A stretch of DNA of 64,000 nucleotides from an uncultured Prevotella sp. Its GTDB lineage: Bacteria > Bacteroidota > Bacteroidia > Bacteroidales > Bacteroidaceae. Each line of letters starts with the position of its first letter. Position 1 is the first letter of the stretch. Location of the stretch: positions 1 to 64,000 of the forward strand of contig ONDK01000003.1 in NCBI GenBank assembly GCA_900316565.1. The letters run 5' to 3'. This document shows positions 54,144 through 62,209 of the stretch, piece by piece. A model generated the notes under the pieces. That model was not told the DNA's origin and ran no database searches. It saw only the letters and a list, made by a program, of their open reading frames with translations. Made by a program: the position numbers and the translations under genes.

Positions 54144-54247
54144 ATTTTCCGTACACTTGCGCTGTTTTTTCCGTACATTTAGCTCGTAAATGTGGCCCTT
54201 TTACCTTGTATTTTCCGTACACTTACAATGCATGTGTACTACACCTA
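54144..54247 (-). repeat. Dispersed intergenic element, copy B
   Basis: Reverse-orientation copy of 16351-16453. On the + strand CCGTA, the inverse of TACGG, occurs at 54149, 54171 and 54215, so the motif spacing is 22 and 44 bp against 22 and 43 in copy A. The core GTAAATGTGGCCCTTTTAC (54186-54204) has the same + strand orientation as the core of copy A although the flanks are reversed. It lies between the divergent efflux operon and rpoD, about 150 bp upstream of the rpoD promoter. Confidence 0.75.
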
Positions 54248-54399
54248 CTGAAGTGTCATAATTTTTGATAATTCAATATCCAGTCACGTGATAAGATTAG
54301 AAGGAATAGCTCTTTATCCGTTACTTATGTCTTTGTTACGATTATAAATATGCTATGTTTATGAAACTTGACTAAAAAAATATGTTTTACAGCAAAAGA

Positions 54400-54431
54400 T
54401 TTGTTGAACTCGGAAAAAGTGTGTAAATTTG
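54400..54431 (+). promoter_or_regulatory. Promoter of rpoD
   Basis: TTTG (54400-54403), 20-bp spacer, TAAATTTG (54424-54431). The start would be near 54438, with an 83-nt leader. The leader contains TTCCGTACATT (54444-54454), which matches the repeated motif of the upstream element. If this assignment is right, the primary sigma factor transcribes its own gene. Confidence 0.75.
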
Positions 54432-54520
54432 CAATGGTCTTTGTTCCGTACATTAGTGCGTGCCACGGTGCAGCCTTCGTTCGGATATAGCCGTGAGCCA
54501 TATCTATAAAAACTACCTAT

Positions 54521-55381
54521 ATGAGACAGCTGAAGATAACCAAATCTATAACGAACCGTGAAAGTGCTTCTCTTGACAAGTACTTGCAGGAGATAGGGCA
54601 CGAGAAAATGATTACCACTGAAGAGGAGGTGGCATTGGCCCAGCGCATACGTGAAGGCGACCCGATGGCCCTAGACGAGCTGACACGCGCAAACCTACGT
54701 TTCGTCGTTTCGGTGGCAAAACAGTACCAGAACCAGGGACTCAGTCTTCCGGACCTTATCAACGAAGGCAATCTGGGACTGATAAAGGCCGCTCGTAAGT
54801 TTGATGAGACCCGCGGCTTTAAGTTCATCTCCTATGCCGTATGGTGGATACGTCAGAGTATCCTGCAGGCCATCGCGGAGCAGAGTCGTATCGTCCGCCT
54901 GCCCCTCAACCAGGTAGGGTCTGTCAACAGGGTCAGCCGTGCTGCCAACAGGTTTGAGCAGGTCAATGAGCGAAGGCCGAGTGCTGAAGAGCTTTCAAGG
55001 GATGTTAATCTTCCGGAAGAGAAGATAAAGGCGGCGATGAAATCACATTCGAGGCATCTGTCGGTTGATGCACCGTTTACAGATGGCGATGCCAACACTC
55101 TTCTTGATGTGATACCCAACAAGAATGCTCCCAGTGCCGATAAGGAACTTATCTATGAGAGCCTTCAGGAAGAGATATACCGTGCCTTACAGCTGCTAAG
55201 TGGCCGTGAGAGAGAAGTTATAGAAGCATTCTTCGGTATAGGTCAGCCAGAGATGACTCTTGAGGAAATAGGATATAAGTACGGACTTACGCGTGAGCGT
55301 GTCCGTCAGATTAAAGAGAAAGCTATACGCCGTCTGCGCCATAACACTAAGAACAAGCTTCTTAAGTCGTTTCTCGGATAG
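54521..55381 (+). CDS. rpoD: Primary sigma-70 factor, Bacteroidota type
   Basis: The 286-residue housekeeping sigma factor. It lacks region 1.1 and the long non-conserved insertion of E. coli RpoD, as is usual in Bacteroidota. Region 1.2 ([10 protein letters not shown]) is followed by region 2 with [29 protein letters not shown] and the -10-binding helix [19 protein letters not shown]. Region 3 contains [12 protein letters not shown], and region 4 ends in the helix-turn-helix [20 protein letters not shown] (about 248-267). It recognises the TTTG/TAnnTTTG promoters noted across the window. No terminator is seen in the 52 nt before the next gene. Confidence 0.96.
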   Translation: MRQLKITKSITNRESASLDKYLQEIGHEKMITTEEEVALAQRIREGDPMALDELTRANLRFVVSVAKQYQNQGLSLPDLINEGNLGLIKAARKFDETRGFKFISYAVWWIRQSILQAIAEQSRIVRLPLNQVGSVNRVSRAANRFEQVNERRPSAEELSRDVNLPEEKIKAAMKSHSRHLSVDAPFTDGDANTLLDVIPNKNAPSADKELIYESLQEEIYRALQLLSGREREVIEAFFGIGQPEMTLEEIGYKYGLTRERVRQIKEKAIRRLRHNTKNKLLKSFLG

Positions 55382-55433
55382 GGTAGCAAAAGAAAATTAT
55401 AAGAATTAAAACACTATAAAAATAACATATTAT

Positions 55434-55973
55434 ATGCGACTCGTCAGATATACAATGACATTCTGCCTGCTTCTCTTAGTCCTTGCAGTATCAGCTAAGG
55501 GCAGCACGAAGCAGACTGTTTACATGTTTGGTTTTTCCGCTTCATTCAATGACTCCATCGTATACTTCACTCCTGTTCAGCAAGTGGAAGCATACATAGC
55601 CAATGACCGGACACATTTCCTTCTTAATCGTGATCAGTATTCCTATCAGCTGCGTAATTTCTTCGATAATCGCGGACAGTTGAACCGCACATGTGTTACT
55701 GTTTTCTCCACTGACAAAGCAAAGGCGGAAAAGAAGTATGCAAAGATGAAGGAGAAGTATACTAATAAGTTGAAGAACCGCTTTGAGGTCACCTATCTTA
55801 CTGATGATGACTTTAAGTTCACTACTGTTAATCCTGATGAAGGGGTTGAATTTGTTAACCCTCACAAGGCAGAGGTTAACGCAGCCAAGGAAAATGCAAA
55901 GATGGCTAAGGATACAAGGATGGGGCATGGCGGTCGTCCAGATATGAAACCGGCAGGTAAACAAGGTGAATAA
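55434..55973 (+). CDS. Hypothetical secreted protein of the rpoD-pqqD cluster
   Basis: A 179-residue protein with a signal peptide (MRLVRYTMTFCLLLLVLAVSAKG). The mature part has a conserved-looking start QTVYMFGFSASFNDSIVYFTPVQ, a central Lys-rich helix (about 98-117), FEVTYLTDDDFKF, and a basic, Gly/Pro-rich disordered tail ending GRPDMKPAGKQGE. One cysteine remains after cleavage. No family is recognised. It begins 52 nt after rpoD with no promoter or terminator between, and ends 5 nt before the kinase gene. It is one possible client of the downstream peptidase, which is inference. Confidence 0.7.
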   Translation: MRLVRYTMTFCLLLLVLAVSAKGSTKQTVYMFGFSASFNDSIVYFTPVQQVEAYIANDRTHFLLNRDQYSYQLRNFFDNRGQLNRTCVTVFSTDKAKAEKKYAKMKEKYTNKLKNRFEVTYLTDDDFKFTTVNPDEGVEFVNPHKAEVNAAKENAKMAKDTRMGHGGRPDMKPAGKQGE

Positions 55974-55978
55974 CGGAG

Positions 55979-56869
55979 ATGGCCAGCATAAACCATTTCA
56001 GAATAGCGGAACACAATATACGTATTGTGTTTGAAGACTTAGAAATCAACAGTCTTGCGCTGATCGATTCTTTCCAGCCTTTTAAGGTAGATAAGACTGA
56101 TGAAGACCTGTTGTTTCAGTTGACTATTGATGATAACCTCCAACCTGTGCCAAAAGAACGCCGGCACCGTATTAGAGCGTTTGACAGCGGTAACGGCGAT
56201 ACTATCGTCGACAGACTTGATGATGGCGGATACCAATATATAATAAAGGATATCAACGGAAGAGGTTGTTGTCTGCTCATCACCGATAAGGATTTCTATA
56301 ACTGCCGTTGCGCTCTTAATGGCAATTTCGTTATGCGCGACTATGGATTGAACAGTGCTCTGATGCTTATCATGGCGTTTGCAGGTTCAAGGAAGCAGAC
56401 TTTGCTTATACATGCCTCACTTGTCAGATGTGACGGATACGGTTATGCGTTTATAGCCAAGAGTGGCACAGGCAAGAGCACCCAGGTAAGTATGTGGCTG
56501 AGATATATTCCTGGTTGTGACCTGATGAACGACGATAATCCAATAGTACGCATCATCGAAGGAAAACCATATATTTTTGGAGGACCATGGAGTGGTAAGA
56601 CACCTTGCTATAGAAACGTAAAGGCACCTTTAGGGGCTGTCACACGTATCGACAGGGCTAGCGCTAACTCCGTCGAGAAGCTTAGCCCTGTGGAAGCGTT
56701 TGCCAGTTTCCTTCCAAGTTGTTCATCCATGAAATGGGATACGGACATCTATAATGCCATTTGCGATACAGTCACTAGGGTCGTGGAGACCACGGGCATC
56801 TATACTCTTCACTGCCTTCCTGACAAAGAATCAGCAGAGATATGTCACAAAGCTATTGCATTATCATAA
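55979..56869 (+). CDS. HPr kinase-related protein (HprK-like P-loop kinase)
   Basis: A 296-residue P-loop protein related to HPr kinase/phosphorylase. Relatives occur in RiPP clusters, where one (in paeninodin synthesis) phosphorylates the precursor peptide. Seen here: LLIHASLVRCDGYGYAF (142-158, the His of the HprK core), Walker A AKSGTGKST (160-168), the acidic motif LMNDDNPIVR (182-191), and GGPWSGKTP (201-209). The N-terminal 120 residues do not resemble HprK. There is no HPr or PTS gene nearby, so a role in sugar control is unlikely. Overlaps the peptidase gene by 28 nt. Confidence 0.82.
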   Translation: MASINHFRIAEHNIRIVFEDLEINSLALIDSFQPFKVDKTDEDLLFQLTIDDNLQPVPKERRHRIRAFDSGNGDTIVDRLDDGGYQYIIKDINGRGCCLLITDKDFYNCRCALNGNFVMRDYGLNSALMLIMAFAGSRKQTLLIHASLVRCDGYGYAFIAKSGTGKSTQVSMWLRYIPGCDLMNDDNPIVRIIEGKPYIFGGPWSGKTPCYRNVKAPLGAVTRIDRASANSVEKLSPVEAFASFLPSCSSMKWDTDIYNAICDTVTRVVETTGIYTLHCLPDKESAEICHKAIALS

Positions 56870-57411
56870 TACTGTCAGTCCTAGCTGTCGTCCTACTGGT
56901 GATGGCGGTAAGGATGCATCGTTCCACACAACAAACATTATCTAACTTGGACGAAGTAAAATTCAGCAATGCCCAGTTTCTTCCACAAGTTGTCAGATTG
57001 ATTAACGAGGGCCATACCGTAACCATTAATCTAAAGGGCTTTTCCATGCGTCCTTTTCTTGAGAACGACCGCGACAAAGCTCTCCTGACGAAGCCTGTTC
57101 ATCCTGTTGTCGGTGATCCGGTGCTGGCGGAGGTGAGCCCAGGGCATTTCATACTGCATCGAATAATAAAGATAGACGGTGATAGTGTTACGCTCCGTGG
57201 CGATGGTAATCTTGGCATTGAGCGGTGCCGCATGCAGGATGTCTGTGGTGCCGTTGTCGGCTTCTACCGTAAAGGACACAAGAAACTCGATCGTACCGAT
57301 GGCATGAAGTGGCGTATATATTCTTTCTTCTGGACGCGACTCTATCCAATCCGCCGGTATCTTCTCGCTGCATATCGTAGGCTATGGATACCAATTTTCG
57401 GTCCGCTATAA
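56842..57411 (+). CDS. S24/S26-type peptidase, ER-like Ser/His signal peptidase
   Basis: A 189-residue membrane-anchored peptidase. One helix at residues 5-22 (YCIIIILSVLAVVLLVMA) is followed by the protease core: LKGFSMRPFLENDRD (64-78, nucleophile Ser68), GDPVLAEVSPGHFILHRIIKI (91-111) and VTLRGDGN (116-123). The position of the type I general-base Lys is occupied by His106, as in Sec11-like signal peptidases. A basic C-terminal stretch may bind the membrane. The start overlaps the kinase gene by 28 nt, indicating coupling. Probable role: cleaving a specific exported or modified peptide. Confidence 0.8.
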   Translation: MSQSYCIIIILSVLAVVLLVMAVRMHRSTQQTLSNLDEVKFSNAQFLPQVVRLINEGHTVTINLKGFSMRPFLENDRDKALLTKPVHPVVGDPVLAEVSPGHFILHRIIKIDGDSVTLRGDGNLGIERCRMQDVCGAVVGFYRKGHKKLDRTDGMKWRIYSFFWTRLYPIRRYLLAAYRRLWIPIFGPL

Positions 57412-57420
57412 TCATATATA

Positions 57421-57474
57421 ATGCACGTAAATAATCAACTAAGAATTAATATAAATCTAATTATTCAGATATGA
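57421..57474 (+). CDS. Possible 17-codon leader ORF overlapping the pqqD start
   Basis: ATG at 57421 opens a 17-residue frame (MHVNNQLRININLIIQI) whose TGA overlaps the pqqD-like ATG as ATGA. It fills the gap between the peptidase and PqqD genes. It could couple translation, or be chance in AT-rich DNA. There is no sign of a leader/core precursor layout. Confidence 0.25.
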   Translation: MHVNNQLRININLIIQI

Positions 57475-57890
57475 AAGCAAAACCTGGATTCAATATAAGA
57501 AATGTCTGCGGACAAGATCTCGTCGTTGCCGAGGGTGAGGAGAACATAGACTTCAGCAATATCATCAGCATGAACGAGACTTCTTCTTATCTGTGGACGA
57601 AAGTCCAGAAGATGGACAGTTTCACCGTTGACGATATGGTCAACCTGTTGCTTCAGGAATACGAGGTGGATAGAGCAACAGCCCTTTCCGATTGCTCCCT
57701 GTTGGCGGCTCAGTGGAATAAAGCCGGGATTATTGATGGTGATGATATTCCTGACATTGACATCAATGATGATGGCACTTTAAAAAATGATGATGATATC
57801 GTTGTACCAGGAAAGCCTCTTGAATCATTTGAAAACAAAGAAACGAAGAAGAAATGTCTAATTGGGCGTCTGTTCCATAAGAACAGATGA
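57471..57890 (+). CDS. PqqD-family peptide-binding (RRE) protein with acidic tail
   Basis: A 139-residue protein. Residues 1-90 fit the PqqD winged-helix fold that binds leader peptides of RiPP precursors: MKAKPGFNIRNVCGQDLVVAEG, SMNETSSYLWTKVQ and FTVDDMVNLLLQEYEVDRATALSD. An Asp-rich linker (about 92-120) and a basic terminus (KKKCLIGRLFHKNR) follow, which is longer than stand-alone PqqD (about 90 residues). No radical SAM, asparagine synthetase, transglutaminase-like or YcaO gene is adjacent. Last gene of the cluster, followed by a strong terminator. Confidence 0.85.
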   Translation: MKAKPGFNIRNVCGQDLVVAEGEENIDFSNIISMNETSSYLWTKVQKMDSFTVDDMVNLLLQEYEVDRATALSDCSLLAAQWNKAGIIDGDDIPDIDINDDGTLKNDDDIVVPGKPLESFENKETKKKCLIGRLFHKNR

Positions 57891-57933
57891 CTTAATTATC
57901 TGTTAGGATTTTTGATGTGATAACAAATATATG

Positions 57934-57994
57934 ATAAAACGACAGCCCCGTCGTCCTTTCGATGGTTCGGAAGACGACGGGGCTGTCGTTTTAT
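57934..57994. terminator. Very strong bidirectional terminator
   Basis: A perfect 22-bp stem (57934-57955 with 57973-57994), GC-rich centre CGACAGCCCCGTCGTC, flanked by TAAAA and TTTTA. It serves the convergent ends of the pqqD cluster and the S9 peptidase gene, whose stop is 14 nt away. Confidence 0.92.
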
Positions 57995-58007
57995 GATGTC
58001 TATAGTA

Positions 58008-60197
58008 TTACAGATTTTCAAAGAACCATTCCGATATCTGGCGAAGCAGATGATTTCGTGTGTTGCCGCCGAAAATGCTGTGGTTGCGGTTTGTGTAGTA
58101 GTTTTCCTTAAAGTCCTTGTCAGCCTGGACAAGGGCTTCGGCATATTCAAATGTGTTTTGCGGATGAACATTATCATCGGCCATACCATGGCAGATTAAA
58201 AGCTTTCCATGCAGAGTCTTTGCCCTTGATATTGGGTTTAAGGCATAGCCGTAAGGGTTCTCCTCCGGCGTTCTCATATACCGCTCAGTGTAGATGGTGT
58301 CATAATACTTCCAGTTCGTTGGAGGTGCCACGGCTACTCCGGCCTTGAAGACTGGACGACCCTCACTCATGCTCATCAACGTGTTGAAGCCACCGAAACT
58401 CCATCCCCAGATGCCTATACGTGTTGAGTCTACATAGTTCTGCTTTGCCAACCAGACTGCTGTTTCAACCTGGTCTCTTGATTCCAAATCACCAATCTTT
58501 AGATAAGTGCATTTCTCGAAGTCAGCACCACGTCCACCGGTACCACGCCCGTCAACACAGACGACGATGTATCCGTGCTGTGCGAAATAATAATCGTACA
58601 TTCCACCATTACCCATGGAACCTGCTCCCCAGTTGTTTATCACCTGCTGGTTGCCAGGACCACTGTATTGGAACATCACTACCGGATACTTCCTGTTTGC
58701 ATCGAAGTCTGCAGGCTTCACCATCCAACCGTTCAGCTGCACGCCTTCTGAGGTCTTAAACTTGAAGAACTCACGTGGACGGAGATTATATTTCTTAAGT
58801 TTCCCAACAAGTTCATTATTATTGAGCACCTCGCGGACAACCTTTCCATTAGTGTCAATGATGGAATAGACATAAGGATGGTTTATATCGCTGTAGACAT
58901 TGAGGAAATACTGATGGTCACCGGAGAAACTTGCAGAGTTCCATCCTGTGGCTTTCGTAAGATTTTTTGTTCCGTTAAGTCCTATGATACTTATCATACG
59001 GTCCGTAGGAGTGGCTCCTACGGTTTGCACATAAGCTTTTCCGGTTTTCTCATCATAACCGTAGACAGACGTTATCTCACGTGAGGAAGGCAACTTCTTT
59101 ATCAACTTACCGTCGTTTCCATATAGATATAATCCCATGACACCATCACGGTCGGAAGGCAGCAGTATCTGTTTCTTGCCAATGACGATACCCTCCATAG
59201 CCTCTTCCTTAACATATTTCGGATTGGTTTCCTCAATGAGCAAGGTGCACTGGCCGGTTTTAGGATTTGCAGAATAAATCTTCAGGGCATCCTGGTGACG
59301 GTTCATGGTGAAAAGGATAATCCTGTCTGCGTCTTCTGTTTGTCTTATTCGGGGAATATATCCGTCGGCATCAAGCGGAAGATTATATTTTATTGTCTTA
59401 CCGTTAGTGAGATCATAACGCCATGCCGAGACTTTGGAATTCTCCTGACCGGCCTTAGGATACTTGTAACTGTATAGTCCGGGATAATCGGAGTACTCTT
59501 TTCTCTCAGGGTCCTCACCCTTGAAGATTTGCAGAGAGTAGGTCTTGACTTTGCTCTCGTCATACCTTATCCAACTCAGCGACTTGGAGTCTGCACCCCA
59601 GGCGAGTGCATTGTTGAACGAGAATTCCTCCTCGTTGACCCAGTCGGGAAGTCCGTTTATAACCTTGTTAACCTCTCCGTCCGTGGTAATCTGATGTTCG
59701 CCCTTCGCATCAACAATGTAGATATTGTTCTTTCTCACGAAGGCTATCTTCTTTCCATCCGGTGAGAAGGTTGGTATTTGCTCGGCACCGTTTTCGGAGA
59801 GCTTCCTTAGCGACTTGTCCTTTACATTATATATATAGTAGTCCGCCGTGAAGGAACGCCGGTAGATGGCTTTGTAATTAGTCTCTAAAAGAAGGTATTT
59901 GCCGTCGCTTGTCATCTCGTAATCGTCGAAAGCATCAATACTTTCGCCTTTGGTATTTGCAAGGTCGAAGATAACACGCGTTTGCTTACCCGTTTTGAAA
60001 GAGTAAGCCACGACCTGCTTACCGTCTTGGGATATCTGAGCATACTCGGAGGTGCCTTCAATAGGACGCATGCCGGAAATACGTTTTGCGGCGAAATCGC
60101 CGTCGGTGAATGCCTTTACGGTTATCGAATCACCTGCATGGAGAAGCGATGCCGTCAAAATAGCTGCACACATAAGTAAGAATCGTTTCATTTTCAT
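58008..60197 (-). CDS. Secreted S9 dipeptidyl peptidase (DPP IV family)
   Basis: A periplasmic peptidase, 729 residues, with a signal peptide (MKMKRFLLMCAAILTASLLHA). The N-terminal propeller domain (about 40-460) includes TADYYIYN and IPTFSPDGKKIAFVRKNNIY. The hydrolase domain has the nucleophile in GWSFGGFN, the acid in GMADDNVH and His in NRNHSIFGG. The propeller motif LPDWVNEEEFSFN contains the EE pair that binds the substrate N-terminus, supporting dipeptidyl activity. It differs from the S9 enzyme at 37026-39284. Met3 is an alternative start. Its promoter interlocks with that of the radical SAM gene. Confidence 0.93.
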   Translation of the reverse strand: MKMKRFLLMCAAILTASLLHAGDSITVKAFTDGDFAAKRISGMRPIEGTSEYAQISQDGKQVVAYSFKTGKQTRVIFDLANTKGESIDAFDDYEMTSDGKYLLLETNYKAIYRRSFTADYYIYNVKDKSLRKLSENGAEQIPTFSPDGKKIAFVRKNNIYIVDAKGEHQITTDGEVNKVINGLPDWVNEEEFSFNNALAWGADSKSLSWIRYDESKVKTYSLQIFKGEDPERKEYSDYPGLYSYKYPKAGQENSKVSAWRYDLTNGKTIKYNLPLDADGYIPRIRQTEDADRIILFTMNRHQDALKIYSANPKTGQCTLLIEETNPKYVKEEAMEGIVIGKKQILLPSDRDGVMGLYLYGNDGKLIKKLPSSREITSVYGYDEKTGKAYVQTVGATPTDRMISIIGLNGTKNLTKATGWNSASFSGDHQYFLNVYSDINHPYVYSIIDTNGKVVREVLNNNELVGKLKKYNLRPREFFKFKTSEGVQLNGWMVKPADFDANRKYPVVMFQYSGPGNQQVINNWGAGSMGNGGMYDYYFAQHGYIVVCVDGRGTGGRGADFEKCTYLKIGDLESRDQVETAVWLAKQNYVDSTRIGIWGWSFGGFNTLMSMSEGRPVFKAGVAVAPPTNWKYYDTIYTERYMRTPEENPYGYALNPISRAKTLHGKLLICHGMADDNVHPQNTFEYAEALVQADKDFKENYYTNRNHSIFGGNTRNHLLRQISEWFFENL

Positions 60198-60209
60198 TGA
60201 GTTTTATTA

Positions 60210-60243
60210 TTGCAAAAGTACGAAAAATTAGTATCTTTGCAAA
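60210..60243. promoter_or_regulatory. Interlocked divergent promoters
   Basis: Minus strand: TTTG (60240-60243), 19 bp, TACTTTTG (60213-60220). Plus strand: TTG (60210-60212), 19 bp, TATCTTTG (60232-60239). The two promoters share the same 34 bp, each -33 touching the -7 of the other. The + start would be near 60246, at or one base from the radical SAM ATG (60247). Confidence 0.75.
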
Positions 60244-60246
60244 GAA

Positions 60247-61161
60247 ATGCAACAATTATATAACGATTTCAGTCATTGGATACGCCGGCAGTTTCCCTTC
60301 AGGGTACAGAAAATTTCGGTTGATGCTGGTTTTTCATGTCCTAACCGTGACGGGAGGTTGGGAACGGGAGGATGTATCTATTGTAATAATGAGACCTTTA
60401 GTCCGGCATACTGTAACCGGAGGAAAAGTGTTACAGAGCAGCTTGAAGATGGAAAGATGTTCTTTGCAAGAAAATATCCAGATATGAAATATCTTGCTTA
60501 TTTTCAAGCATTTACCAATACTTATGCTTCTTTTGACAAGCTTAAGGCCCTCTACGAAGAGGCACTAGGCGTGGAGAATGTCGTCGGAATAGTAATAGGA
60601 ACACGTCCAGACTGTGTCAGTACTGATTTGCTCGATTATCTGCAAGAACTCAGTAGCCGGACCTTTGTGCTCGTAGAATATGGAATTGAGACAACAAATG
60701 ACGAAACCCTCATGTTCATAAACCGTGGGCATGACTTTGAATGTAGCCGTAAAGCTGTTGAGGAAACGAAAAAAAGGGGAATTCTTACCGGCGGACATGT
60801 CATCCTGGGATTGCCGGGTGAGGATGAACAAGAAAGCTTCCGTCAGGCCGGTATTATATCATCTCTCCCTTTGGATATACTGAAAGTTCATCAGCTGCAG
60901 GTAATCCGTGGCACACGGTTGGCATGCTCATACGAAGAAAAGCCTTTTCATCTATACTCTGTTGATGAATATATTCATCTTATAGCTGGTTACATTCAAC
61001 GTTTGCGTGCAACTATAGTATTAGAACGGTTTGTGAGTCAGAGTCCTAAGAACCTGCTTCTAGCACCAAAATGGGGACTGAAGAATTATGAGTTTACTAA
61101 TCTTCTCAACAATTATCTATTAAGAAATAATATTACTCAAGGTGAACTCTACAATTCCTGA
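60247..61161 (+). CDS. Radical SAM protein, TIGR01212/YhcC family
   Basis: A 304-residue radical SAM enzyme of unknown reaction. The cluster ligands are C31, C43 and C46 in SCPNRDGRLGTGGCIYC, the YhcC-type spacing. It is followed by QAFTNTYASFDKLKALYEEAL, VGIVIGTRPDCVS, VEYGIETTNDETL, GHVILGLPGEDEQES and LKVHQLQVIRGTRLA, all typical of the family. It is predicted to be leaderless or nearly so. No partner gene is adjacent. Confidence 0.9.
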   Translation: MQQLYNDFSHWIRRQFPFRVQKISVDAGFSCPNRDGRLGTGGCIYCNNETFSPAYCNRRKSVTEQLEDGKMFFARKYPDMKYLAYFQAFTNTYASFDKLKALYEEALGVENVVGIVIGTRPDCVSTDLLDYLQELSSRTFVLVEYGIETTNDETLMFINRGHDFECSRKAVEETKKRGILTGGHVILGLPGEDEQESFRQAGIISSLPLDILKVHQLQVIRGTRLACSYEEKPFHLYSVDEYIHLIAGYIQRLRATIVLERFVSQSPKNLLLAPKWGLKNYEFTNLLNNYLLRNNITQGELYNS

Positions 61162-61190
61162 AGCCATGTTATTGTTTGTAGACTGTCGTA

Positions 61191-61216
61191 AGGAAAACCA
61201 AATGTTTTTCCTCTTT
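61191..61216 (+). terminator. Weak terminator after the radical SAM gene
   Basis: AGGAAAA (61191-61197) pairs with TTTTCCT (61206-61212), followed by CTTTAG. AT-rich and short. Confidence 0.35.
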
Positions 61217-61272
61217 AGTTATAATAAATGAAAAAAATGATGGAGTGGGGGACAGATGTGTCGTTTGTACCT

Positions 61273-62076
61273 TTACTTACCAATAATGGTTTGGAGATTG
61301 TCTGTATGGAGCAACTGCTCGATACTGATCTTTGGGTGCTTCTTCATATAACTTGACACCTTATCTATATTGTCTCCAGTGAAGAAGTTCTGTCCCATGG
61401 CCTGATTTGCTACCCATTGGATGCGAGCAGCCTGAAGGTCTCGCTCCAGTTGGCTTCTGAGTTCAAAGCTTCTTAGTGGATATTCGCTCATGAGGTAAAA
61501 GAATATACAGTCTGGAACAATGTATTCGCGTGTCATTGTGCGGCGCTGTTCCAAAGAATAATATGACTTGTAGCCGGGATAGTTCTCACCAAGGTACTTA
61601 TCCAACGATATACCTAGGGTCTGATTACCGACGACAACGCTCTGGTCCAAAGCCGTAAGCTGGGTGTAGATACGCGGAATTTTTAGGTCCGGCAACATTT
61701 TCTTCAACTTTATGAAGGCTGTGTTGAGCTGAATGTTGATAGAATCCATATTCGCATACTGTGTCTCAGCAGCTGTCATTAGGGTCTGAAGACGTGGATC
61801 CTGATAGAAACCTAGAAACTTATTGTTTATCTCTGGGTCTGTCGCATCGCCAAGCTGAAGCACATCCTCGATTAGTGCACGTGTCTCCATTGGGTATTCC
61901 GTGTTCATCTCCTGAAGAGCTGAATAGTCAGCGGTGGTGAGATAACGATATTCCAAACGGTCATAACGCTCCACTGAGACCAGAGGAGCGTCCTCGCTAT
62001 CGTATGCCTTGAACTTCATCTGACAGCCGACGCATAAAAGCAACGCTAAGAATAGTATGGAATATAGTTTTTTCAC
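61273..62076 (-). CDS. GldB-like lipoprotein
   Basis: A 267-residue lipoprotein (lipobox LLCVGC, Cys18). The body matches the GldB type found also in non-gliding Bacteroidales: FYQDPRLQTLMTAAETQY, the central motif VVGNQTLGISLDKYLGENYP and ARIQWVANQAMGQNFFTGDN. In Flavobacterium GldB is needed for gliding; here no gld or spr gene is nearby, so a general envelope role is likely. Monocistronic with an exact promoter upstream. Confidence 0.82.
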   Translation of the reverse strand: MKKLYSILFLALLLCVGCQMKFKAYDSEDAPLVSVERYDRLEYRYLTTADYSALQEMNTEYPMETRALIEDVLQLGDATDPEINNKFLGFYQDPRLQTLMTAAETQYANMDSINIQLNTAFIKLKKMLPDLKIPRIYTQLTALDQSVVVGNQTLGISLDKYLGENYPGYKSYYSLEQRRTMTREYIVPDCIFFYLMSEYPLRSFELRSQLERDLQAARIQWVANQAMGQNFFTGDNIDKVSSYMKKHPKISIEQLLHTDNLQTIIGK

Positions 62077-62107
62077 AATGAGTTTTGCATGTAATACAGA
62101 ATCGATG

Positions 62108-62138
62108 CAAAAGTACTAAATTATATTTTAAAAGCAAA
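62108..62138 (-). promoter_or_regulatory. Promoter of the GldB-like gene
   Basis: Minus strand TTTG (62135-62138), 19-bp spacer, TACTTTTG (62108-62115): an exact consensus. The start would be near 62101, with a leader of about 25 nt. Confidence 0.8.
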
Positions 62139-62209
62139 ACTATTTGCTAAAAAAGTTAAATTTAAACTTATAAAAAATCCTTTTAACTTTAAAATAGTGA
62201 AAAATCAGC

